Source: Salinisphaera sp052044135 (lineage in GTDB: Bacteria; Pseudomonadota; Gammaproteobacteria; Nevskiales; Salinisphaeraceae). From it: DNA of 64,000 nt. Shown here piece after piece: positions 51,284 through 58,775 of this stretch. The notes beneath the pieces are model-generated. The model had not been told where the DNA came from. It did no database searches and worked only from the letters and a program-made list of their open reading frames with translations. The position numbers and the translations under genes were made by a program. The stretch's first letter is position 1. Each line of letters starts with the position of its first letter. The stretch lies in assembly GCF_052044135.1 (NCBI RefSeq), contig NZ_JBQDYF010000018.1:3127-67126 (forward strand). The letters are read 5' to 3'.

Positions 51284-53185
51284 ATGGCACACCATCTCTC
51301 GCTGTTGTTGATTTCGATCATCGCGCTGGGCGTGTTCTCGCAGTGGCTCGCCTGGTGGCTGCGCATGCCGGCGATCGTACTGTTCCTGGTCTCTGGCGTG
51401 ATCGCCGGGCCGGTGCTCGGGTGGATCAATCCATCCGAGGATATCGGCCCGGTGCTGTCGCCCATCGTGGGGCTGGCGGTGGCGGTGATCCTGTTCGAGG
51501 GCGGCCTCTCGCTGCGACTGCACGAGTTCAAGGAAGCGGCCTCGGGCGTGCGCCGTCTGGTCACGCTGGGCTCGATGTTGGCCTGGGGTCTGTACTCGGT
51601 CGCGGCCTATTTCATCGGCGATCTCAGCCTGCCGGTGTCGCTGCTGTTCGGCGCAATCCTGATCGTCACCGGCCCGACGGTGATCATTCCCATGCTGCGC
51701 CAGGCGGGGCTCAACCGCCGCACGGCGTCGTATCTGAAGTGGGAAGGCATCATCAACGACCCGATCGGCGCGCTGCTCGCGGTGCTGGTGTTCCAGTATT
51801 TCGTGTTCGCCGGCGCCTATCCCGGCGGTGGTACGCAGGTCTTCGTGGAGCTGGGCCTGGCGATCCTGATTTCGCTGGCGCTCGGCGGCGGCGTCGGCTG
51901 GCTGTTGGGCTGGGCCTTCAACCACATCTGGGTGCCGGAATATCTCAAGGCGCCGCTGACCGTTGCCTGCGTGCTGGTGATCTACGGTCTGGCCAGCGAG
52001 ATCTTCGCCGAGGCCGGGCTGCTCGCGGTCACCGTCATGGGTATGGTCATGGGTAACATGAGCATCGCTGGCATGGCGGAACTGCGGCGGTTCAAGGAAT
52101 ACGTCACCATTCTGCTCGTTTCGTCCGTGTTCATCGTGCTGACGGCCGACCTCGATCCCAAGGTGCTGCGGCATCTGGACTGGCATGCCGCGGCCCTGGT
52201 GGCCGTGGTGTTGTTCGTGGCGCGTCCGGTGGCGGTGTGGCTGGCCACGAGCTTCACCGACATGGAATGGCGCGATCGCCTGCTGGTGGGTTGGATCGCA
52301 CCGCGCGGCATCGTGGCCGCCGCCGTGGCCGGGGTGTTCTCGCCCACGCTGATCGAGGCCGGCTACGGCGGCGCGCAGGAACTGCTGCCGCTGATCTTTG
52401 CCGTGGTGTTCGCGTCGGTGATCCTGCACGGTTTCTCGCTGGGCCGGCTGGCGCGCTGGCTGCGGCTGTCGGTCGAACCCAACGGCGTGCTCATCGTCGG
52501 TGCGTCGCCGTGGTCGACCGAGTTGGCGCGGGCGTTGTCGAACGAGCTGCACGTTCAGGTGTTGCTGGTGGACTCGTCCTGGCATCGGCTGCGTACCGCA
52601 CGCCTGGCCGGCGTCCGCGTGCTGTACGGCGAAGTGTTGTCGGAGACAATTCAGCAGTCGCTGGAGCTCAACGAGATCGCCTGCATGCTGGCGGCGACCA
52701 GCAACGATGCCTACAACGCCCTGGTCTGCTCGCATTTCTCCAACAGCCTGGAACACGATCGCGTGTTCCAGCTGCCGATGTACGCGGCCGACGAAAACAA
52801 CGACGCCAAGGTCGTGGCCCGGCCGCTACGGGGCCGGCCGGCGTTCGACGAGTCGGCCCAGTATGAAGAACTCTGGCGTCATCATTTCCAGAGCTGGCAG
52901 TTCTACAAGACCCGGCTCACCGAGAATTACGGCTACGAGGATCTCAAGCGCGACCGGCCGCCGGAAGCCATCCCCATCGCCGTGTTGCACGATGACCGGA
53001 CGTTGCTGCTGTCGCCCGCGGCGGGCGGCACGCGGCCGGATATCGGCGATACCATCATTTACTACGCCCCCAAGCGCACCGACGAGGATCGGCGCCGGGC
53101 CCGCGCCGAACGTGCCGAGGCCGCAAGCGCGCGTTCGGCATCGGCCGGCGACGGGGCATCCGAGGAACAGGACAAGGAGTCTTGA
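51284..53185 (+). CDS. CPA1-type cation:proton antiporter with regulatory C-terminal domain
   Basis: A 633-aa inner-membrane antiporter. About twelve hydrophobic helices (1-395) include ILFEGGLSLRLHEF, VTGPTVIIPMLRQAGLN and the ion-binding EGIINDPIGALLA (Asn-Asp motif). A Rossmann-like TrkA-N/RCK-type domain (about 400-520: GVLIVGASPWSTELARAL) and a charged tail follow. Probably exchanges Na+ or K+ for H+; specificity cannot be read. Its TGA overlaps the ATG of the next gene, and the last 30 residues are Arg/Ala/Glu-rich. Confidence 0.9.
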   Translation: MAHHLSLLLISIIALGVFSQWLAWWLRMPAIVLFLVSGVIAGPVLGWINPSEDIGPVLSPIVGLAVAVILFEGGLSLRLHEFKEAASGVRRLVTLGSMLAWGLYSVAAYFIGDLSLPVSLLFGAILIVTGPTVIIPMLRQAGLNRRTASYLKWEGIINDPIGALLAVLVFQYFVFAGAYPGGGTQVFVELGLAILISLALGGGVGWLLGWAFNHIWVPEYLKAPLTVACVLVIYGLASEIFAEAGLLAVTVMGMVMGNMSIAGMAELRRFKEYVTILLVSSVFIVLTADLDPKVLRHLDWHAAALVAVVLFVARPVAVWLATSFTDMEWRDRLLVGWIAPRGIVAAAVAGVFSPTLIEAGYGGAQELLPLIFAVVFASVILHGFSLGRLARWLRLSVEPNGVLIVGASPWSTELARALSNELHVQVLLVDSSWHRLRTARLAGVRVLYGEVLSETIQQSLELNEIACMLAATSNDAYNALVCSHFSNSLEHDRVFQLPMYAADENNDAKVVARPLRGRPAFDESAQYEELWRHHFQSWQFYKTRLTENYGYEDLKRDRPPEAIPIAVLHDDRTLLLSPAAGGTRPDIGDTIIYYAPKRTDEDRRRARAERAEAASARSASAGDGASEEQDKES

Positions 53186-53826
53186 TGAACAGTCTCAATT
53201 GGCCGGGCCAGGACAGCGCGAGTGGATTCATCGAGGGTCCGGACGGCGCACTCGAGGTCGACGTCGAACTGCCGGGGCGCGAGCCGCGCGGTTTCATTGT
53301 CGTCGCCCATCCGCACCCGCAGCAGGGCGGCACCAAGGACAACAAGGTGGTCTACATGACGGCCCGCGGCGCGCGCGAGGCGGGTTTCGCCACCCTGCGA
53401 TTCAACTTTCGTGACACCGGGCGCAGCGAAGGCCGCTACGATGCAGGCCGCGGCGAGCAGGACGACCTGCGCGCCGTGCGCGACTGGGCGGCTGAAAACT
53501 CCGGCCTGCCCCAGGGCGGCCTGGCGGGTTTTTCCTTCGGTTCCGCGGCTGCGCTGCGTGTGGCCGCGGCCGACGGCACGCCGAGCCTGTTGACCATTGG
53601 TTTGCCGGCGGCTTATTTCGATGACGGGCTGCCGCGCCCCGATTGCGACTGGCTGGCCCTGTTCGGCGATCAGGATGAAGTGATCGACGTGCAAGCCTCG
53701 ATCGCGGCGGTGGCGAAACTCGAGCCGCCGGTCGATGTCCAGATCATGGAAGGCGCGGGGCATTTCCTGCACGGTCGCCTGAGTGACCTGCGCAAGCGCG
53801 TCGAAGCCTTCTGGGCCCACCGGTGA
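53185..53826 (+). CDS. Alpha/beta hydrolase (COG2945-like)
   Basis: A 213-aa cytoplasmic hydrolase of the small KANL3/Tex30-like branch. Nucleophile elbow GFSFGS, acid residue in GDQDEVID and His in GAGHFLHGR form a plausible triad; HPHPQQGGTKDNKVVY and FNFRDTGRSEG are branch signatures. The substrate is unknown. ATG 53185 overlaps the antiporter stop and follows an AAGGAG site; the adjacent TTG at 53182 is less likely. Confidence 0.87.
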   Translation: MNSLNWPGQDSASGFIEGPDGALEVDVELPGREPRGFIVVAHPHPQQGGTKDNKVVYMTARGAREAGFATLRFNFRDTGRSEGRYDAGRGEQDDLRAVRDWAAENSGLPQGGLAGFSFGSAAALRVAAADGTPSLLTIGLPAAYFDDGLPRPDCDWLALFGDQDEVIDVQASIAAVAKLEPPVDVQIMEGAGHFLHGRLSDLRKRVEAFWAHR

Positions 53827-53846
53827 TCGGCAGAGGAATGAATGTG

Positions 53847-54302
53847 ATGGGATTGTTCGATCGACTCAAGGAAGCCATCCAGCCCGCCGCGGATGGCGGC
53901 GCGCGCGATCCGCAGCGCGCCCAGCAGATTGCCGCCGCGGTATTGCTGCTTGAAATGGCGCACGCCGACAACAACCATAAGCCGGCCGAATACGACGAGA
54001 TTCGCCGCCAACTGAAAACGCATTTCGGCCTGGCGGACGGCGAAGTCGAGGAGTTGATCGCCGCAGCAGCGCCGAAGGCGCGCGCCTCGGTGTCGCTGTA
54101 CGAGTACCTCAGGACACTCAATCAGGGCCTCGATGTGCAGGAAAAGCGTGAAGTGATCGAGATGCTCTGGCGCGTGGCCTATGCCGACAACGAACTCGAC
54201 GCGAACGAGGAGCATCTGCTGCGGGACCTGGCGGAATTGATGTATCTACCGCACGAGCAGTTTCTGAAAGCCAAGTTCGCGGTCACCGGTGAGTCGATCT
54301 GA
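53847..54302 (+). CDS. TerB-family protein
   Basis: A 151-aa helical protein of the TerB/DjlA-N-like fold. Two acidic metal-type motifs are present: LEMAHADNNHKPAEYDEIRR and WRVAYADNELDANEEHLLRDL. Such domains occur in tellurite-resistance and envelope-stress proteins, but no Ter operon is present here. It is 20 nt downstream of the hydrolase. ATG 53847 is preferred because AGAGG is 9 nt upstream; ATG 53838 would have it too close. Confidence 0.85.
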   Translation: MGLFDRLKEAIQPAADGGARDPQRAQQIAAAVLLLEMAHADNNHKPAEYDEIRRQLKTHFGLADGEVEELIAAAAPKARASVSLYEYLRTLNQGLDVQEKREVIEMLWRVAYADNELDANEEHLLRDLAELMYLPHEQFLKAKFAVTGESI

Positions 54303-54398
54303 CCGGCCTGGGCGCGCCTGTGCGCCCTGCGCCGCAGAACACGGCGCGGCCCTGGCCCGCGGGGCCGCGGGTGATCGCGCCGCGCGATGCGCGAGCCG

Positions 54399-55034
54399 TT
54401 ACGACAGGCCGCTTGCGTGCAGCTGATACAGCGCGATCTCGCCGAGCAGGTTGGGGGCCAGGCGCATCGCCGCATGCGCGCGGTGGGCATGATTGACGAA
54501 ATGCCGGCGCACGATCTCCACCCGTTTGGTCGCACACAGCTGCTCGAAATCGCGCACCGTGCACAGATGGATGTTCGGCGTGTTGTACCAGCGATTGGGC
54601 AAGGCGCGTGACGACGGCATGACGCCGTGCCAGGCCAGGCTCAGTCGCATGCGCCAGTGCGCGAAGTTGGGGAAAGTCAGGATCGAGTCGCGGCCGATGC
54701 GCAGCATTTCGTCGATGAGCACATGCGGCTGCTGGACTTCCTGGATCGCCGAGCTCATCACGACATAATCGAAGCTGTCGTCCTCGAACTGGCTCAGCCC
54801 GGCATCGAGATCGAGTTGCAGCACGTTGACGCCGGTCGCGATCGAGGCGATGACGTTATCGGGGTCGATCTCCAGGCCATAACCGCGCACGTTCTTGGTG
54901 GCCTCGAGATGGGCCAGCAGGGCACCGTTGCCACAGCCCAGATCGAGCACGCGCGTGCCGGGCGCGATCCAGTCCGAGATGAGGGCCAGGTCGGCCCGCA
55001 GACCGTCTCGCGTCGGCGTGCTCAGCGTGTTCAT
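54399..55034 (-). CDS. metW: MetW methionine-biosynthesis accessory protein
   Basis: A 211-aa SAM-dependent-methyltransferase-fold protein. It has motif I VLDLGCGNGALLAHLEA, SAIQEVQQPHVLIDEMLRIG and PNFAHWRMRLSLAWHG, which are characteristic of MetW. Its ATG overlaps the metX stop by 4 nt. MetW is needed for MetX activity in several proteobacteria. Confidence 0.95.
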   Translation of the reverse strand: MNTLSTPTRDGLRADLALISDWIAPGTRVLDLGCGNGALLAHLEATKNVRGYGLEIDPDNVIASIATGVNVLQLDLDAGLSQFEDDSFDYVVMSSAIQEVQQPHVLIDEMLRIGRDSILTFPNFAHWRMRLSLAWHGVMPSSRALPNRWYNTPNIHLCTVRDFEQLCATKRVEIVRRHFVNHAHRAHAAMRLAPNLLGEIALYQLHASGLS

Positions 55035-56179
55035 GCGCCCACCTCGGCGGCCACGCGGCTCATATAGGCCTTCATCGTGTTCATGTAGTGCGGCATCGTG
55101 AGCAGAAAATCGTCGTGGCCGAGATCGGATTCGACCTCGGCATAGGCGACCTGCTTGCCGGCGTCGACCAGGGCGTCGACGATCTCGCGCGAGCGGGCCG
55201 GCGCGAAGCGCCAGTCGGAGGTGAACGAGATGACCAGAAAACGTGCCGTGGCCGGCTCGAACGCCTCGGCCAGCCGGCCGCCGGTGGCGTAGGCCGGGTC
55301 GAAGTAATCCAGCGCCTTGGTCATCAGCAGATAAGTGTTGGCATCGAAGCGGGTGACGAACGATTCGCCCTGATGCCGCAGATACGACTCGACCTGGAAC
55401 TCGACATCGAAGCCGTAATTGATACGCCCGGCGCGCAGGTCGCGGCCGAACTTGGCGCGCATGGCGTCATCCGACAGATAAGTGATGTGACCGAGCATGC
55501 GGGCCAGCATCAGGCCGCGGCGCGGCACCACGCCTTTTTCGTAGTAGCGGCCTTCGTGGAACTCGGGGTCGGTGACGATGGCCTGGCGGGCGATCTCGTT
55601 GAACGCGATGTTCTGGGCCGAGAGTTTCGGTGCCGAGGCGATGACCACCGCGTGCGCCAGCCGATCCGGATAGTCGATGGCCCATTGCATCACCTGCATG
55701 CCGCCGAGACTGCCGCCGACCGCCGCCGCCCAGCGCTCGATCCCGAGATGGGCGCGCAACAGGTTCTGGGAACGAACCCAGTCGCCGACCGTCACCACCG
55801 GGAAATCCGGGCCGTAATGACGTCCGGTTTCCGGATTGAGGCTGCCCGGGCCGGTGGAGCCGTTGTAACAGCCGAGATTGGCCGGCGAGACCACGAAGAA
55901 GCGATTGGTGTCGATCATCTTCCCGGGGCCGATGCATTTGTTCCACCAGCCCGGCTTGGCGTCGGCCTCGCTGTGGTAGCCGGCGGCATGGTGGTTGCCG
56001 GACAACGCGTGGCAGATCAGCACCGCGTTGGAACGCGCCACGTTGAGCGTGCCGTAGGTCTCGTACACCAGGTCGAATTCGGCCAGCTGCTTGCCGCAGT
56101 CCAGAGCCAGCGGTTCGTCGATGTGCAGCGTCTGCGGCTCGACGATTCCGATCGAGTGGGCGGGAGATTCCATCGCCAT
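55031..56179 (-). CDS. metX: Homoserine O-acyltransferase
   Basis: A 382-aa alpha/beta-hydrolase-fold enzyme that acylates homoserine, the first committed step to methionine. Nucleophile Ser157 lies in AAVGGSLGGMQ, the acid in SDWRFAP and the histidine in DLGHDDFLL; NLGCYNGSTGPGS is the family loop. MetX homologues next to metW in gammaproteobacteria are often succinyltransferases despite the acetyltransferase name; I cannot settle the acyl donor here. It starts 4 nt from the yggT stop. Confidence 0.95.
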   Translation of the reverse strand: MAMESPAHSIGIVEPQTLHIDEPLALDCGKQLAEFDLVYETYGTLNVARSNAVLICHALSGNHHAAGYHSEADAKPGWWNKCIGPGKMIDTNRFFVVSPANLGCYNGSTGPGSLNPETGRHYGPDFPVVTVGDWVRSQNLLRAHLGIERWAAAVGGSLGGMQVMQWAIDYPDRLAHAVVIASAPKLSAQNIAFNEIARQAIVTDPEFHEGRYYEKGVVPRRGLMLARMLGHITYLSDDAMRAKFGRDLRAGRINYGFDVEFQVESYLRHQGESFVTRFDANTYLLMTKALDYFDPAYATGGRLAEAFEPATARFLVISFTSDWRFAPARSREIVDALVDAGKQVAYAEVESDLGHDDFLLTMPHYMNTMKAYMSRVAAEVGA

Positions 56180-56183
56180 CGCG

Positions 56184-56747
56184 CTAACGGAACAGCCCCG
56201 GCAGCGGCAGCAGGCGCGAGACCACTTCCAGCGCGATGATCACCACCAGCGGCGACAGGTCGAGACCGCCGATGCTGGGAATCACGCCGCGCACCGGCCG
56301 CAACAGCGGCTCGTTGATGGTAAACAGAATGTCGGTGGCCGGGCTGAACTGATTCGGCGAGATCCAGCTCATCAGCGCCTGGGCCAGGATCGTGAAGAAA
56401 TACAGATTGCAGACCAGCGTGGCCATCTTGAGGATCGCCCAGGCCAGCGACGGCAGCAGTTGCGGGCCGAAACCGGGCGCGCCGAGCGCCAGATCGATCT
56501 GGATCAGGACGTAGGACAGGATCAGGCCGAACACCAGTGCCGGCAGGTCCCAGTTGCGCCAGCGCGGAATCGCGTGGCGCAATACGTTCACCGGCGTACG
56601 CGTGGTCTGCCAGACGAACTGGGAGATCGGATTGCGGAAATCGGCATGCACCAACTGCAGGATCACCCGCAGCAATACCACGATGATGTACAACGACAAC
56701 ACCGTATCGACGAGAAACAGCAGGGCATTGTTGGTGTGATCGATCAT
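56184..56747 (-). CDS. yggT: YggT family membrane protein
   Basis: A 187-aa protein containing two YggT repeats, each with a pair of hydrophobic helices (LSLYIIVVLLRVILQLV and KMATLVCNLYFFTILAQAL). The loop motifs are NPISQFVWQTTRTPVNVLR and FTINEPLLRPVRGVIP. The function is uncertain (osmotic or envelope related). ATG 56747 lies 4 nt after the proC stop; a longer frame upstream overlaps proC. Confidence 0.92.
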   Translation of the reverse strand: MIDHTNNALLFLVDTVLSLYIIVVLLRVILQLVHADFRNPISQFVWQTTRTPVNVLRHAIPRWRNWDLPALVFGLILSYVLIQIDLALGAPGFGPQLLPSLAWAILKMATLVCNLYFFTILAQALMSWISPNQFSPATDILFTINEPLLRPVRGVIPSIGGLDLSPLVVIIALEVVSRLLPLPGLFR

Positions 56748-56751
56748 GAAT

Positions 56752-57576
56752 CTAACCGTCGGACAGGTCGCGGGCGAGTTCGGCGGCACGGTCGGATGCC
56801 GCCCGCATGGCGCCGGCCACGAGCCGGTCGAGATCGCCGGCCTGGAAGTGGTTGAGCGCGGCGGCGGTGGTGCCGCCCTTGGAGGTCACCTTGGCCCGCA
56901 GGGTGGCCGGGTCGTCGCCGGACTCGGTGGCCATGCGGGCCGCGCCCAGTGCGGTCTGGAGCACGAGCTCGCGCGCGGCGGTCTCGTCCAGCCCGAGCTG
57001 GGTGGCACCGGCGATCATCGCCTCCATGAAGGCGAAGAAATAAGCCGGGCCGCTGCCCGAGGTCGCGATCACCGCATCGATAAGCGATTCATCCTCGACC
57101 CAGGCATTGACACCCGCGGTGGCCATCATGTCGTCGGCGAGCTGGCGTTGTTCGGCCGTCGTGATGGCATCGGCGTAAAGACCGGTCGCGCCCACCCCGA
57201 GCAGCGACGGCGTATTCGGCATGCAGCGCACATAGGCGAAATCGGCGCCCAGCCACTGGCGCAGTGCCGACAGCGGGATGCCGGCCGCAATCGACAGAAT
57301 CAGCGGGCGGGCCGTGCCGAGCAGCGGGGCGAGGGCGCGCGCCGTATCCGCCATGCCCTGCGGCTTCACCGCCAGCACGACCGCATCCGCGGTTGCCAGG
57401 TGCGCAGCCGGCGCCTGCGCGACCGTGTTCACGCGATACTGCTCGGCCAGGCGTTCGCGCTTGTCGGCGTTGTGATCCACCACGGTAATGCTGTCACCGG
57501 GCCAGCCCGCGTTGCGCAGCCCGCTGACCAGACTGGTCGTCATGTTGCCGCCGCCGATGAATACGATGTTCTGCAT
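56752..57576 (-). CDS. proC: Pyrroline-5-carboxylate reductase
   Basis: A 274-aa NAD(P)H-dependent enzyme making proline. The N-terminal Rossmann motif IVFIGGGNMTTSLVSGL, the RCMPNTPSLLGVGATGL substrate loop and the C-terminal ATSGSGPAYFFAFMEAM plus KVTSKGGTTAAAL motifs are complete. ATG 57576 has a GAGGTG site 5 nt upstream. The usual upstream neighbour yggS is missing and a transposase fragment lies there instead. Confidence 0.97.
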   Translation of the reverse strand: MQNIVFIGGGNMTTSLVSGLRNAGWPGDSITVVDHNADKRERLAEQYRVNTVAQAPAAHLATADAVVLAVKPQGMADTARALAPLLGTARPLILSIAAGIPLSALRQWLGADFAYVRCMPNTPSLLGVGATGLYADAITTAEQRQLADDMMATAGVNAWVEDESLIDAVIATSGSGPAYFFAFMEAMIAGATQLGLDETAARELVLQTALGAARMATESGDDPATLRAKVTSKGGTTAAALNHFQAGDLDRLVAGAMRAASDRAAELARDLSDG

Positions 57577-57802
57577 CCTGCACCTCGCATTGTGACAACG
57601 CGGGATCGAACCCGCCGCGACGCGATCGGCAATCGCGGGCGGCCGGGTGGCCATGCTTGCGCATTCGGCAAGTGCCGATGCCGCCGGCTCGGATTCGACC
57701 GTCTAAATGCCGGGCATGATACGCCAAGCATCGGCGTGCGGGCGAGTGGCCGAGTATTTTCAATCCAGAGATGAGCCTGAACAGTGCGGGGGACGGCGTC
57801 AG

Positions 57803-58195
57803 TCAGGCGATAGGGGTCGGTGTTGGCCCTTGCCCATGAATGTTCGTGCCCGCATGGGCGCGATCTTGTTTGCGCCGATGGCTGCCCATCGACGCCCAGG
57901 CATGGATCAAAGTGCCGTCCACACCGAAGTGCTGTTTGGACAACACCCGGCGCTGGCGCGCCTGATCGACCGCTGCGGCCAATGACCGACCGGTCACCGC
58001 GCCGTCGATGAGACGCGGGCGGTTCTCGGTGAATGTCACGTCTCCCGGACTGTATCGTACAGCGACAGGCCGGCGCACCAGCGTAAAGAGCATCTTGTAG
58101 CGGAGCGGCTCAACAAACATGCGCTCGGCGCCGGCCGAGTACGTGCCTGGAGCAGCCAAGCCCGGCTCTGGTCGGCGACCGATCAGCGGGCACAA
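57803..58195 (-). pseudogene. IS5-family transposase remnant
   Basis: The 130-residue frame holds a recognisable internal piece of an IS5-type DDE transposase. AERMFVEPLRYKMLF corresponds to the usual RSERQLMEQLDYNLLF. TFTENRPRLIDG corresponds to FTKNRDRLLDG, and LSKQHFGVDGTLIHAWASMG to LSDEHFSVDGTLIEAWASM. The N-terminal domain and everything after the first catalytic Asp region are missing, and no complete terminal inverted repeats are visible. It is therefore an inactive fragment marking past insertion beside proC. Confidence 0.82.
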
Positions 58196-58694
58196 GATCC
58201 GTCGTCCGCGAATACGACAACAGCGACAGCCGTTCGGCGTCCGGGCTTGACATCAGGTCGGCGCCCATTGACTCCCTGCCGCTCGGCCCAGGCCGAGAAC
58301 ACTATTGCCGGCCATGCCGTGTGGCAGAAGTTGAGATTGGTAAGCGCTCGCGAGTCGTCAGGTTAAATTTCGGTAAGAACGCCAACCAGTGCGAGCACCA
58401 ACCATGGCATTTACCCGCCGGGGTTTCTAACTCAGAGCATATGGATTGTATCGCAATCCATGATGCGCTTGGGATGAGGCAAAGTGAACGCCGAAACGTC
58501 GTTTTGGCGCAGATGGTTACGATGAAGTGCATATCAGGCCGGCGTCCGGCACCACACGTGTGCGCCAACGTGTTTTTCATATGCGTGCATGGGGCGTGTT
58601 GAAGAGTCTCGGCTCTGCCTGACGCTTGGCCCGTTTTTGCTGTCTAACGATATTATTACGCTTATCGTATGTATCGATGTCTAAACCGGCATAA
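58196..58694. other. Gene-free low-GC segment upstream of the TonB receptor
   Basis: Base composition becomes clearly more AT-rich from about 58300. Short frames occur on both strands (for example 58321-58602) but none shows a family match or good ribosome site. An inverted repeat ACGATA/TATCGT (58647-58652 and 58663-58668) with a 10-nt spacer could be a regulator site. Confidence 0.4.
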
Positions 58695-58712
58695 GTTTCA
58701 TAACTCCGTCAC
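58695..58712 (+). promoter_or_regulatory. Candidate Pho box
   Basis: GTTTCAT-AACT-CCGTCAC matches the 7-4-7 layout of the PhoB consensus CTGTCAT-NNNN-CTGTCAT (5 of 7 bases in each half). It lies about 60 nt before the TonB-receptor start, where PhoB would replace the -35 element. Confidence 0.45.
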
Positions 58713-58775
58713 AAGCGGTCTGTAGCGTTTCATGCTCAATCAGTAACATGAATTATTTCGCTATCGGGGTCGGTG

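Noticed and set aside
51104..52756. A 550-residue minus-strand frame rich in Gln, His and Arg
   Set aside because: Composition is typical of an antisense shadow, and it lies opposite the clearly real antiporter.
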